Below are positions 10,066-18,555 of a DNA stretch of 64,000 bases, piece after piece. The translations under genes and the position numbers were made by a program. The notes beneath the pieces were generated by a model. That model ran no database searches, had not been told where the DNA came from, and saw only the letters and a program-made list of their open reading frames with translations. The stretch comes from Mesorhizobium sp. SARCC-RB16n (lineage in GTDB: Bacteria; Pseudomonadota; Alphaproteobacteria; Rhizobiales; Rhizobiaceae): NCBI RefSeq assembly GCF_008520305.1, contig NZ_ML703263.1, positions 186,001 through 250,000 on the forward strand, given 5' to 3'. Numbering within the stretch: position 1 is the stretch's first letter; every line of letters starts with the position of its first letter.

Positions 10066-10104
10066 TTCAGCGGGCTTCAAACCGTGAGGCCCGCCGCGGA
10101 GATA

Positions 10105-10129
10105 AACCATTAGGCTCGCCTAATGTTCC
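10105..10129 (-). promoter_or_regulatory. EcfG-type stress promoter for the 24-residue peptide gene
   Basis: On the minus strand GGAAC (10129-10125), 17 bases, then GTT (10107-10105), matching the GGAAC-N17-GTT form of EcfG/RpoE2 promoters. The spacer contains a perfect palindrome, ATTAGGC-TC-GCCTAAT (10109-10124). Confidence 0.65.
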
Positions 10130-10358
10130 GACGCCTGACAAGATCTCGAATAGCCGAGCGAACTGCTTTTGTGGGGCAGAGACAGATCGGTCCTCACAGC
10201 AGCAGCTGCGCTAGCCTGCCCGCGCGGACGACGGACGATGTGGCAGTGTGGCGGTGTGGCTGCCCGCAGGAGCCGGTCGCCGATATTGCGATTTTTCTCC
10301 AGGCCTGAGCACGCGACGCGATGGCCGTTGCCCCACGTCCCGGCTGTTTCGGCAACCC

Positions 10359-10383
10359 GGAACCAAAGGGATCAGCAGCAGTT
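10359..10383 (+). promoter_or_regulatory. EcfG-type stress promoter for the His-rich protein gene
   Basis: GGAAC at 10359-10363, a 17-base spacer, and GTT at 10381-10383. The predicted start lies about 35 bases ahead of the gene at 10425. Confidence 0.65.
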
Positions 10384-10424
10384 GTATGCGACGAAGGGCT
10401 ATTCAAGGCATTGGAGAAATTGCA

Positions 10425-10706
10425 ATGAAAACAATGATCATCTGCGCTTTGGCGCTTTCGGTGGGACTGCCCGCCTTGGCTTCGGCCGCCGAGGCTGACG
10501 TTGTCATCAAGACCCATCATCGACATCATAACCACGTCAGGATCATCAATGAGGAGGGCCAGCGGCTCCATCACCGTCACCACGAAACGATCGCCTTCTA
10601 CGACCACGGCCGCAGGCATCATCATCGAGATGCCGTCGTTGTCACCGGCTCCGTCTCCACTCACCGCCACCATCACCCGGTGGTGATTGAAAACGGCGGC
10701 TACTGA
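10425..10706 (+). CDS. Histidine-rich secreted protein
   Basis: 93 residues. A clear signal peptide (MKTMIICALALSVGLPALASAAEA) is followed by a short mature protein with repeated His clusters such as HHRHHNH, HHRHH, RRHHHRD and HRHHHP. It is expected in the periplasm. His clustering suggests metal (Zn, Ni or Cu) binding, but this is inference; no catalytic motif is seen. ATG 10425 is set by the signal peptide and by GGAGAAA at 10413-10419; the frame is open further upstream but without a secretion signal. It has its own EcfG-like promoter. Confidence 0.75.
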   Translation: MKTMIICALALSVGLPALASAAEADVVIKTHHRHHNHVRIINEEGQRLHHRHHETIAFYDHGRRHHHRDAVVVTGSVSTHRHHHPVVIENGGY

Positions 10707-10905
10707 TGGCCGACTGGTGGCCCGGCTTTCGATTGAGCCTGGCCACCAGAGGACTTTTCCCTGGCACGCTACGCACGGCTGGATCGTCGCAATCTTGAAT
10801 ATCTCATCACTACTGGGAATAAGTTGTGGAGAGCTCGGAGCGGTGGTCAGGCAATTTTTCCTGTCCCACGCCGGCCAGCGCAGCCCGGCAGGATGTGCAA
10901 GGAGA

Positions 10906-10998
10906 TTAGCTGAGGACTATTCCGGCCACCATGAAAGTGATGGCCATCGCGAAGATCGGTGCGAGCAACCAGCGCGCCTGACCAACACTCTTCTCCAT
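10906..10998 (-). CDS. 30-residue membrane peptide
   Basis: Encodes MEKSVGQARWLLAPIFAMAI... ending GIVLS: a short charged N-terminus, then one transmembrane helix. The ribosome site GGGAGGA lies 5-6 bases before ATG 10998, and an EcfG-like promoter (11028-11052) sits just upstream. It is independent of, and opposite to, its neighbours. Function unknown. Confidence 0.6.
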   Translation of the reverse strand: MEKSVGQARWLLAPIFAMAITFMVAGIVLS

Positions 10999-11027
10999 CG
11001 GCTTCCTCCCACAATCTTGTGTTGGAC

Positions 11028-11052
11028 AACGGTAACAAACAGCGGCCGTTCC
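11028..11052 (-). promoter_or_regulatory. EcfG-type stress promoter for the 30-residue peptide gene
   Basis: Minus-strand GGAAC (11052-11048), 17 bases, GTT (11030-11028), about 30 bases ahead of the start codon at 10998. Confidence 0.6.
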
Positions 11053-11131
11053 CGGGCGGTCCGCTTGGCAATACCATTGCGCTCTACAGTCAGACTTAGG
11101 TCCTGCCGGTACCAGACCGAAGCCTCGCCTG

Positions 11132-11156
11132 GGAACGTTTACGCCCGGCCCAAGTT
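11132..11156 (+). promoter_or_regulatory. EcfG-type stress promoter for the 11194-11870 gene pair
   Basis: GGAAC at 11132-11136, 17 bases, GTT at 11154-11156, about 38 bases ahead of the ATG at 11194. Confidence 0.65.
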
Positions 11157-11193
11157 CGAGCTTGGGCGTGGACAACAAACGAAGCGGGAACAA

Positions 11194-11424
11194 ATGAGCA
11201 CCACCATGTCGAACCGTGAGACTGTAACATCCCATGTGTTGGGGATGCGCATAAATAGCCTCAAAACCAGGATGCAGCACGCTCAGATCACCGAGAGTGA
11301 AATGAAGACCTTCCAAAAGGTAGCGGCCGTGATCGAGGGCGGCAGGGGCCGGATCGATGGCGACGATTTGATCGCCGCATCTTTCGTTACCGACGCGCTG
11401 ACGGACACGACACACCCTGAATGA
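11194..11424 (+). CDS. Short conserved-type hypothetical protein
   Basis: 76 residues, hydrophilic, mostly predicted helical (LKTRMQHAQITESEMKTFQKV), with no signal or membrane segment. The frame is open upstream to 10687, but that part lacks coding character, and ATG 11194 follows the EcfG-like promoter. The stop overlaps the start of the membrane protein gene at 11421 (ATGA), so the two are co-translated. Function unknown; regulation by general stress is inferred from the promoter. Confidence 0.6.
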   Translation: MSTTMSNRETVTSHVLGMRINSLKTRMQHAQITESEMKTFQKVAAVIEGGRGRIDGDDLIAASFVTDALTDTTHPE

Positions 11425-11870
11425 CCATGCCAACAATCAGCAGGCTTTTTGAATCCCATCCCGAAGCAGCCCGGATCGCCGGCAACCTTTTGGCGGCCGG
11501 GGTTCCTCGCGTACAGGTCGTCGTTATCGGTCCCTATCACGACGAAATCAGTGTCCTGAAGTCTCCCGCTGTTATCCTCGGCGCTGCCGCTGGGCTGTTG
11601 GCGTGCCTGGGCGCTTTTGCTGTTTACGACATCAATTCTTTCCCAACCGGCTTGTCGGCCATGGCCCTGACGGGCACGTTCTGCAGCTGCGTCCTCGGCG
11701 GTTTGCTCGGAGCCTTGGTCGCGGAGGCCAGAACGCCGGAGCGTCGAAGCGTCGGCGAAGGGATTGTGCTGGTGACCGCCCATGTCGATGAGAACGCGAC
11801 CGATATTGCCCAAATTGTGCTCGGCGGCGGTTGTGTCCCCACGACCGAATTTGCCGCCAAAGCAGCGTAG
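11421..11870 (+). CDS. Membrane protein resembling general-stress (YflT/GSP17M-like) proteins
   Basis: 149 residues. The N-terminal part (ISRLFESHPEAARIAGNLLAAGVPRVQVVVIG) resembles the short alpha/beta repeat at the start of general-stress protein 17M-like and DUF1269-like proteins. Two hydrophobic segments follow at about residues 48-67 and 78-100, then a soluble tail that includes VTAHVDENATDIAQIVLGGG. It would sit in the inner membrane. Co-translated with the upstream small gene and under the same EcfG-like promoter. Exact role unknown; the resemblance is by eye. Confidence 0.65.
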   Translation: MTMPTISRLFESHPEAARIAGNLLAAGVPRVQVVVIGPYHDEISVLKSPAVILGAAAGLLACLGAFAVYDINSFPTGLSAMALTGTFCSCVLGGLLGALVAEARTPERRSVGEGIVLVTAHVDENATDIAQIVLGGGCVPTTEFAAKAA

Positions 11871-12018
11871 GAATTTTCCATAGCATCGAATAAACGCGCC
11901 GATACCCAGTGCAGAGCGCGAGCACTGGCCGGTCGGTCAAACTTTGACGAAATGGGCATCGGCGTTAGTTTGATCGATGAATATGAGGGAGCCGGTAAAC
12001 GGCGAACCGGACGCGGAT

Positions 12019-12363
12019 ATGAATTTGATCTCAAAAACGGGGTCGGCACCGGTTCTTCTGGCTGCTGTGCTTCTTGTCGCCGGATGCTCATCGATCGGCG
12101 GGACGGCCTCTCCGGCCAAATACGAGAGTATGAGCTGCACGGAGCTTAACAGCGCCGTGGGAAGCAGCGCGAGCGACATCTCGCGAACCGCGATTGCCCG
12201 CGGCAAGGTCGCCAACACCAGCGTGCCGCGCTGGCTGCTTGGCGGGTCGCGCGTGAAAATGGCGGTCGCCGACCGTGAAACGGCCAGGATCGGCCGGTTG
12301 AAGCAACAGCAGGACGCCGCTGTTGCCGTACGCGCACGCAAGTGCGCCAGCTCGGCGGGCTGA
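12019..12363 (+). CDS. Small lipoprotein
   Basis: 114 residues. The signal peptide with lipobox LLVAGC puts the acylated Cys at about residue 23, so the mature protein should be membrane-anchored. ATG 12019 gives a normal lipoprotein signal length; the open frame begins at ATG 11977 with 14 extra polar residues. The mature part contains the short motif MSCTEL and ends in a Lys/Arg-rich helix (RIGRLKQQQDAAVAVRARKC). No EcfG-like box was found ahead of it. Function unknown. Confidence 0.65.
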   Translation: MNLISKTGSAPVLLAAVLLVAGCSSIGGTASPAKYESMSCTELNSAVGSSASDISRTAIARGKVANTSVPRWLLGGSRVKMAVADRETARIGRLKQQQDAAVAVRARKCASSAG

Positions 12364-12392
12364 GGAGAACAGGCCTCAGCCACAGTGGCTTA

Positions 12393-14027
12393 TCACGCGC
12401 TCAGCCGGAACCGCGTGACGTCGATCGCAGCGTTCATCAGCGTCTGCGTATAAGGCGCTTGCGGATTGCTGAAAATCGCCTCGGTCGGCCCCTCTTCGAC
12501 GATCTTGCCCTGCTTCATGACGATGATGTAGTCGGCCATGGCGCGCACCACCGCGAGATCGTGACTGATGAACAGGTAAGACAGTTCGTGGTCGGCCTGG
12601 AGTTTGCGCAACAGTTCCACGATCTGTTTCTGCACCGAGCGGTCGAGCGCCGAGGTCGGCTCATCCAGCACGACCATCTTCGGCTTCAGGATCATGGCGC
12701 GGGCAATGGCGATGCGTTGCCGTTGTCCGCCGGAGAATTCGTGCGGGTAGCGGTTGCGGGCGTTGGGGTCGAGGCCGACTTCACGCAGCGCTTCGACCGC
12801 ACGCTGGTCGCGCTGCTTTCCAGAAAGGTTCGGCTCATGCACCAGCAGCCCTTCGGTGATGACCTGGCCGACGGTCATGCGCGGCGACAGCGAGCCAAAG
12901 GGATCCTGGAAGACGAGCTGCATCTGGCGCCGCAGTGGCCGCATCTGCTGACGGTCGGCCGTGGAAATATCGCGATCGCCGAAACGAATGAGCCCTTCGC
13001 TCGGCAGCAGCCGCAGCAAGGCGCGGCCGAGCGTCGATTTGCCCGAGCCGGATTCGCCGACGATGCCGATGGTCTGGTTGCGTTGCAACCGGATCGAGAT
13101 GTGATCGACCGCCCGCAACATCAGCGGTTCGCCGGCGAGAAACCCGCCGCCGATCCTGAATGTGACTTCGACATTCCTGCCTTCGAGCACCACCGGCGCA
13201 TTGGCGGGTGGAGGCGCCTTGGTTCCGGTCGGCTCGGCCGCCAGCAGCATCTTGGTGTAGGCATGCTGCGGGTTGGCGAAGATCGCTTCCGCCTCGCCTT
13301 CCTCGACGACCTCGCCCTGGCGCATGACATAGACCCGGTCGGCGAAGCGCCGGACAATGCCAAGGTCGTGTGTGATGAAGACGATCGCCATGCCGAGCTT
13401 GCGCTGCAACTCGGCCAGCAGCATCAAGATCTGCGCCTGGATGGTCACGTCCAGCGCCGTCGTCGGTTCGTCGGCGATCAGGATGTCGGGGTCGTTGGCG
13501 AGCGCCATGGCAATCATCACGCGCTGGCGCTGGCCACCGGACATTTCGTGCGGATAGGATTTCATTCGCCGTTCGGGATCGGGAATATGGACGAGCCGCA
13601 GCAGTTTGAGCGCCTCTTCATGCGCTTCGGCGGCGCTCAGCCCCCGATGGCGGCGGATCGGCTCGATCAGCTGGTTGCCGATCGAATAGAGCGGATCGAG
13701 CGAGGTCATCGGCTCCTGGAAGATCATGCTGATCTTGCGGCCACGGACCTTGTTCAGCTCGGATTTGCTCAATGTGAGCAAGTTGCGGCCGCGATAGTCG
13801 ACATGGCCTGATGCTTCGCCGTTGGAGGCCAGCAGGCTCATCGCCGCCATCATCGTCTGGCTCTTGCCGGAGCCGGACTCGCCGACCACGGCGACGGTTT
13901 CGCCCGCATTGACGTGGATGTTGATACCTTTCACCGCTTCGACCGCACCGTCGAGCGTACGGAAGCGGACGCGGAGGTCCTTGACGCTGAGGATCGTTTC
14001 GGGAGTGGCCATGTCAGCGATCCCCAT
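12393..14027 (-). CDS. Oligopeptide ABC transporter, fused dual ATP-binding protein
   Basis: 544 residues with two complete ABC ATPase halves in one chain. The first has Walker [14 protein letters not shown] and signature [12 protein letters not shown]; the second has Walker [14 protein letters not shown] and signature [12 protein letters not shown], with DEPTSALD after it. Both carry the OppD/OppF C-terminal extension (the [15 protein letters not shown] and [14 protein letters not shown] segments). Start ATG 14027 lies 2 bases after the permease stop; a much longer open frame upstream is out-of-frame shadow of the permease. It energises peptide import through the two permeases upstream. Last gene of the operon. 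Substrate not deducible. Confidence 0.9.
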   Translation of the reverse strand: MGIADMATPETILSVKDLRVRFRTLDGAVEAVKGINIHVNAGETVAVVGESGSGKSQTMMAAMSLLASNGEASGHVDYRGRNLLTLSKSELNKVRGRKISMIFQEPMTSLDPLYSIGNQLIEPIRRHRGLSAAEAHEEALKLLRLVHIPDPERRMKSYPHEMSGGQRQRVMIAMALANDPDILIADEPTTALDVTIQAQILMLLAELQRKLGMAIVFITHDLGIVRRFADRVYVMRQGEVVEEGEAEAIFANPQHAYTKMLLAAEPTGTKAPPPANAPVVLEGRNVEVTFRIGGGFLAGEPLMLRAVDHISIRLQRNQTIGIVGESGSGKSTLGRALLRLLPSEGLIRFGDRDISTADRQQMRPLRRQMQLVFQDPFGSLSPRMTVGQVITEGLLVHEPNLSGKQRDQRAVEALREVGLDPNARNRYPHEFSGGQRQRIAIARAMILKPKMVVLDEPTSALDRSVQKQIVELLRKLQADHELSYLFISHDLAVVRAMADYIIVMKQGKIVEEGPTEAIFSNPQAPYTQTLMNAAIDVTRFRLSA

Positions 14028-14029
14028 CT

Positions 14030-15151
14030 TTATCGATCCCTTGGGTCGAGTGCGTCGCGCAGGCCGTCGCCGACGAAATTCAGGGCGAACAGCGTGGAGA
14101 CGAGGAAGAAGGCGGGAAACAGGAGCAGCCAGTTGGCGGTGCCGATGTTCTTGGCGCCGACCGAGATCAGCACGCCCCAGCTGGTCATCGGTTCCTGGAT
14201 GCCGAGGCCGAGGAACGACAGGAAGCTCTCCAGGATGATGACCTGCGGCACCAGTAGCGTCATGTAGATCACCACGGGGCCAAGCAGGTTGGGGATCACA
14301 TGGCGCAGCAGGATGCCGCGCTGGCCGATACCCATGGCTTCCGCCGCCTGGACGTATTCCTGCCGCCGGATCGACAGCGCCTGCCCGCGCACGATGCGCG
14401 CCATGTCCAGCCACAGCACCGCACCGACCGCCAGGAACATCAGCACGAAGTTGCGGCCGAAGAACACCACCAGCATGATGACGAAGAAGATGAACGGCAA
14501 GGAATAGAGCACGTCGACGATGCGCATCATCACCTCGTCGACCTTGCCGCCGGAAAAACCGGCGGCGGCGCCATAGATCACACCAATCACCACCGCCACG
14601 ATGCCGGCGAGCAGGCCGATGGCAAGCGAGATGCGCCCGGCCATCAGCGTGCGCGACAAGAGATCGCGGCCGGTGTTGTCGGTTCCGAACAGGAAATACT
14701 GCTGCTTGACCGATGCGCTCATCGTCACTTCGAGGCCGTCGGGCGACTTGCTCTCGATCTTGGTGCCGTCGAAGGCATCGGACCGGTCGAGGTAGCGGAT
14801 GTTGCGGTCGTCGATCGGCTTGGTCGACTTGACCGTGACGAACACCTGGTTGCCCTCCTGGTGCCACTCCTTGATGTCGACCCGCATGCGCTTGATCGCT
14901 TCAGTGAGAGCCGTTTCGATCATATCGGGTTTCGGGTAGGCCGACAGGCTTGGCGGCATGCGCACATAGTCGGCGTAGATGGTCGTGTATTGATGCGGCA
15001 CGAACCAGGGGCCAAAGACGCTGACGACCCCGATCAGAACGAGGTAGTAGAGACTGAACATGGCGGCGCGGTTGGCCTTGAGGCGCGCCCAGGCATCGCC
15101 CCACAGCGAGCGGCCAACGATGGCGGGAGCTGTGGCTGCGATGTCAGTCAT
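14030..15151 (-). CDS. Oligopeptide ABC transporter permease (OppC type)
   Basis: 373 residues, about 70 longer than usual OppC/DppC. TM1 lies at about residues 31-50. About 75 extra residues (76-150, including EWHQEGNQVFVTVKST) precede the conserved FGTDNTGRDLLSR segment at about 155-167. The remaining five helices and the EAA loop (EYVQAAEAMGIGQRGILLRHVIPN) are normal. The extra stretch is predicted periplasmic and might contact the binding protein. Its start overlaps the end of the OppB gene by 8 bases. Confidence 0.9.
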   Translation of the reverse strand: MTDIAATAPAIVGRSLWGDAWARLKANRAAMFSLYYLVLIGVVSVFGPWFVPHQYTTIYADYVRMPPSLSAYPKPDMIETALTEAIKRMRVDIKEWHQEGNQVFVTVKSTKPIDDRNIRYLDRSDAFDGTKIESKSPDGLEVTMSASVKQQYFLFGTDNTGRDLLSRTLMAGRISLAIGLLAGIVAVVIGVIYGAAAGFSGGKVDEVMMRIVDVLYSLPFIFFVIMLVVFFGRNFVLMFLAVGAVLWLDMARIVRGQALSIRRQEYVQAAEAMGIGQRGILLRHVIPNLLGPVVIYMTLLVPQVIILESFLSFLGLGIQEPMTSWGVLISVGAKNIGTANWLLLFPAFFLVSTLFALNFVGDGLRDALDPRDR

Positions 15152-16067
15152 AGCGCACCCTCGGGTCGACGACCGCGTACATGACGTCGACGATCAGGTT
15201 GAAAACGATGGTGAAAATGGCGATCACCACCACCGTTCCCATCACCAGCGTGTAATCGCGGTTGAGCGCGGCATCGACGAAATAACGGCCGACGCCTGGA
15301 ATGGAGAAGATCGTCTCGACGATGACCGAGCCGGTTAGCAGTGCCGCCGCCGCCGGGCCGGTGAAGGAGACGATCGGCAGGATGGCGCCGCGCAGCGCGT
15401 GCTTGACCACCACCGACCAGTCGGAGAGGCCGAGCGCGCGCGCCGTTCGGATATGATGGGATCGCAGCGATTCGATCATCGAGCCGCGCATCAGGCGGGC
15501 AACGATGGCGATCTGCGGCAAGGCAAGCGTCAGCACCGGACCGATCTTGTTGATGAAGGCGCCGTCGCCCCATCCCCCGATCGGCAAAAGCTTCCAGGTC
15601 AGCCCGAAGACGAGTTGGATCACCGGCGCGATGACGAAGGTGGGGATTGTGCTGCCGGCGGTCGCCAGCGCAATCACCGTATAGTCGCCAAGCTTGTTCT
15701 GGTTGAGCGCGGCAATGGTGCCGAGCACGCTGCCGAGCAGCAGCGCCAGGATCAGCGCCGAGGAGCCGAGCTGGACGGAAATGGGCAGGCCCTTGGCAAA
15801 CAGTTCGGTGACGGTGAAGTCCGGCATGTTGTAGCTCGGGCCGAAATTGCCGCGTAAGAGATTGCCGAGATAGTGGACATATTGCAGCCAGAGCGGATCA
15901 TTGAGACCGAACTGGGCCTCAAGGTTCGCCTTGATCTCGGGGCTCAGCCCCCGCTCCTGGTTGAATGGACCGCCTGGCGCGACGCGCATCAGGAAGAACG
16001 CCATCGTCACGATGACGAACAGCGTCGGGATGGCGGTCAAAAGCCGCCGGAATACGTATCGCAGCAT
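15144..16067 (-). CDS. Oligopeptide ABC transporter permease (OppB type)
   Basis: 307 residues, the usual length, with six predicted helices. It has the N-terminal MLRYVFRRLLTAIPTLF segment, the RVAPGGPF motif, and the EAA loop IRTARALGLSDWSVVVKHALRGAILP. It forms the translocation pore with the OppC-type partner. A strong hairpin (16193-16221) sits between it and the upstream binding-protein gene and may lower its expression relative to that gene. Confidence 0.92.
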   Translation of the reverse strand: MLRYVFRRLLTAIPTLFVIVTMAFFLMRVAPGGPFNQERGLSPEIKANLEAQFGLNDPLWLQYVHYLGNLLRGNFGPSYNMPDFTVTELFAKGLPISVQLGSSALILALLLGSVLGTIAALNQNKLGDYTVIALATAGSTIPTFVIAPVIQLVFGLTWKLLPIGGWGDGAFINKIGPVLTLALPQIAIVARLMRGSMIESLRSHHIRTARALGLSDWSVVVKHALRGAILPIVSFTGPAAAALLTGSVIVETIFSIPGVGRYFVDAALNRDYTLVMGTVVVIAIFTIVFNLIVDVMYAVVDPRVRYD

Positions 16068-16192
16068 CGGTGCCCCGCTTGATCCAGAGCACGCCCGTCC
16101 ACTCGGACGATTGCGCTCCAGCCTTCAAATCTTCGCACCGAACTTTCCGAAAATCGATTCCGTTTCCCGGGCCGATGCGATGGCAAACCAGC

Positions 16193-16221
16193 GCCGCCGC
16201 GCAATTCAGTTGCGCGGCGGC
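16193..16221 (-). terminator. Hairpin between the binding-protein and permease genes
   Basis: Perfect 12-bp stem (GCCGCCGCGCAA with TTGCGCGGCGGC) and a 5-base loop, starting 11 bases past the binding-protein stop. No T-run follows on the transcript side, so it is more likely a 3'-end stabiliser or partial terminator than a full intrinsic terminator. Confidence 0.65.
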
Positions 16222-16232
16222 TTGGCCAGGGA

Positions 16233-17825
16233 TCAGTCCTTGCTGACGAAGCGTGACGGATGCACGTCCATGACATTGTCGACGAAGCCATGCAGCTTCG
16301 AGGAAACGATGTCGTGGTAGCTGTAGTAGAGAAGCGGGATCTGGCCGACATCGTCGATGAGGATGCGCTCGGCCTCGGCGAGGTCCTTCATGCGCTCTTC
16401 TGGCTTGCCGCCGGCGGCCGCGGCCTTGTCCATTGCCGCTTCGTATGCGGGGCTGTTGTAGTTCGAATAGTTGTTGCCGCTGGCCTTGCGTGTGATGCCG
16501 AGAAAAGTTTCCGGATCCTTGTAGTCGGCAATCCAGGCGGCACGCGCCACGTCATAGTCGCCCTTCTGCTCGAGGAAGGAGTAGTGGGTCTTGGTGTCGG
16601 TGTTGAGCAGCGTGACGTCGACGCCAAGCGGCTTCAATTGCTCCTGGATGGCCACTGCCGTGTTCTTGTGGTTTTCCGAGGTGTTGTAGCGGATCTCCAT
16701 CTTCAGCGGATGCTCGGGCGTGTAGCCAAGCTTCTCGAAGATCTTCTTGGCTGCGTCCTCGCGGTCGATCTGGGGCATGTCGGCGTATTTGGCCATTGCC
16801 GGCGTGTAGCCCTCGATGCCGGGGGGCACCATCGAATAGCCGGGCAGCATAGAGTTCTGCCAGACCTTTTCGGCGATGAAGTCACGGTCGATCGCCATCG
16901 AGATGGCGTTGCGCAGTTCGGGATTGTTCCACGGCGCCTTGTCGGTCTTGATCGCATAATAATAGGTGCCGAGGTACGGCCCGACATGGATCTGGTCGCC
17001 GAACTTTGTCTTGAGGTCGGCGAGCTGTTCGGTCGGCAGATCGTCATAGCTATCGAGTTCACCAGCCTCGAAGCGCTTCATCGCCGATGAACGATCCTCG
17101 GTCGGGATGTAGTTGACGACGTCGAACTTGACGGTCGCGGCGTCCCAGAATTTCGGATTCTTGACCAGTTTCATGTGGTCGTTGGGAACCCATTCGGCCA
17201 GCGTATAGGCGCCGTTCGAAACCAACTTGCCGGGCTTGATCCAGTCGGCGCCGAGCTTTTCAATCGATGCCTTGCTGACCGGATAGGTCGCCTGATGGGT
17301 CAGCATCTCCAGGAAGTAGGGCGTCGGCGCCTTCAGCGTCACTTCCAGGGTGCCGGCGTCGATTGCCTTGACGCCCATGTCCTCCGGCTTGCCCTTCTTG
17401 GTGTTGACGTCCTCCGCGCCCTTCACCGGATACAGCATCGAGGCGTATTCGGCGCCGGTCGCAGGATCCTCCAGCCGGTGAAAGGCGTACACAAAGTCGT
17501 CCGCCGTCACCGGGCTGCCATCCGACCACATGCCGTTCTTGCGCAGCTTGAAGGTATAGACCGTCCCGTCATCCGACACCGTCCAGCTTTCGGCGGCGCC
17601 GGGAATGAGGTTGGCCTTCTCATCCTGCATGACCAGTCCCTGGAACAGGTCGCGCAACACGTTGGCTTCATAGACCGTCGAGGTCTTGTGTGGGTCGACC
17701 GACTCCGATTCAGCGGCGGTGCCCCTGTTGTAGACGCTCTCGGCGAAGGCCGGGGCCATGAACGTGCCGGCAGCCAAGGTCATGGTCGTGGCGAATACCG
17801 TCGCCTTCAGCATGTTTTTCAGCAT
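16233..17825 (-). CDS. Periplasmic oligopeptide-binding protein (OppA type)
   Basis: 530 residues. A Sec signal peptide of about 28 residues ends MAPAFA-ES. The body is a family 5 extracellular solute-binding protein: YNRGTAAESESVDPHKTSTVYE at the start, the WSDGSPVTADDFVYAFHRLEDP block, and later NNPELRNAISMAIDRDFI. It delivers peptides to the OppB/OppC-type permeases. The ribosome site GGGAGAAC precedes the ATG. First gene of the operon; an inverted repeat about 150 bases upstream may be an operator. Peptide length preference is unknown. Confidence 0.93.
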   Translation of the reverse strand: MLKNMLKATVFATTMTLAAGTFMAPAFAESVYNRGTAAESESVDPHKTSTVYEANVLRDLFQGLVMQDEKANLIPGAAESWTVSDDGTVYTFKLRKNGMWSDGSPVTADDFVYAFHRLEDPATGAEYASMLYPVKGAEDVNTKKGKPEDMGVKAIDAGTLEVTLKAPTPYFLEMLTHQATYPVSKASIEKLGADWIKPGKLVSNGAYTLAEWVPNDHMKLVKNPKFWDAATVKFDVVNYIPTEDRSSAMKRFEAGELDSYDDLPTEQLADLKTKFGDQIHVGPYLGTYYYAIKTDKAPWNNPELRNAISMAIDRDFIAEKVWQNSMLPGYSMVPPGIEGYTPAMAKYADMPQIDREDAAKKIFEKLGYTPEHPLKMEIRYNTSENHKNTAVAIQEQLKPLGVDVTLLNTDTKTHYSFLEQKGDYDVARAAWIADYKDPETFLGITRKASGNNYSNYNSPAYEAAMDKAAAAGGKPEERMKDLAEAERILIDDVGQIPLLYYSYHDIVSSKLHGFVDNVMDVHPSRFVSKD

Positions 17826-17976
17826 GAAGTTCTCCCTGTCGGCGCTGCCATCGGCGCGCCTTTGCGTGTTGACGCCCCGGAACCGATGTCTGGTTCCTTT
17901 GAGCGCGCCGCCGGTTCCCTCCGGCGGCTGGTGGCAGGAGACTAGACAGGAGGTAAGCTCTTTTCAACTGAGTACT

Positions 17977-17995
17977 GATTGACCCTAAGTCAATC
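17977..17995. promoter_or_regulatory. Inverted repeat upstream of the peptide transporter operon
   Basis: GATTGAC-CCTAA-GTCAATC, perfect 7-bp arms, in the 283-base gap between oppA (-) and the TadE-like gene (+). It contains a TTGACT-like -35 on the minus strand but no convincing -10. Candidate regulator site. Confidence 0.4.
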
Positions 17996-18108
17996 CCCAT
18001 TATCGAAGAAGCAACGGCTAAATTAGAATGTCATTTTCAATCGGCCACACTCTTTGGTTGTGCCCGGAGTTTTCGCTTTTTGCATGCGAACTTGAGCATG
18101 CTGGCGCC

Positions 18109-18555
18109 ATGGTTCACTACCTCATTTCCAAGGCCCGAAGGCGCCAGTTCCGAACAGACAATTCGGGAACATCAGCGGTCGAGTTCGCCCTGCTGTCGCC
18201 CCTCTTTATGCTTCTCTTGCTCGGGATGGTTGCGTACGGCATTTATTTTGGAGCAGCCAACTCGATCCAGCAAATTGCAGCCGACGCCGCCCGTACGGCC
18301 ATTGCCGGGGTGAACCAGACCGAACGGCAGACGCTCGTGGCCAACTACCTCGCCAACAACGCCGGCGGCTACCCTTTCGTGGACGCCGGCAAACTGACCT
18401 ATCAGGCCAATGACAGCGTGGCCGACGGAAGCCAGTTCGTGGTGTCCATCTCCTACGATGCCCGCAACCTGCCGATCTGGAATCTGTTCCCGGGCATAGC
18501 CATGCCAGGGACGACCATCAAGCGTCAGTCAACGATCAGGGTCGGGGGTATCTGA
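18109..18555 (+). CDS. TadE-like pilus-assembly protein
   Basis: 148 residues. A basic N-terminus (SKARRRQFRTDNSG) precedes the TadE-type segment GTSAVEFALLSPLFMLLLLGMVAYGIYFGA, with the conserved Glu of the AVEFAL box, then a periplasmic domain. ATG 18109 is preferred over the open frame to 18028 because it places the TadE box near the N-terminus; no strong ribosome site is seen. TadE proteins are minor pseudopilins of Flp/Tad pili. The stop is directly followed by the TadG-like start. Confidence 0.82.
   Translation: MVHYLISKARRRQFRTDNSGTSAVEFALLSPLFMLLLLGMVAYGIYFGAANSIQQIAADAARTAIAGVNQTERQTLVANYLANNAGGYPFVDAGKLTYQANDSVADGSQFVVSISYDARNLPIWNLFPGIAMPGTTIKRQSTIRVGGI

Noticed and set aside
10687-11193. 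Upstream extension of the 76-residue gene (245-codon frame)
   Set aside because: No coding character; it would cover the promoter and overlap the opposite 30-residue gene.
12342-13811. 489-codon plus-strand open frame opposite the dual ABC ATPase
   Set aside because: Antisense shadow; no domain recognised.
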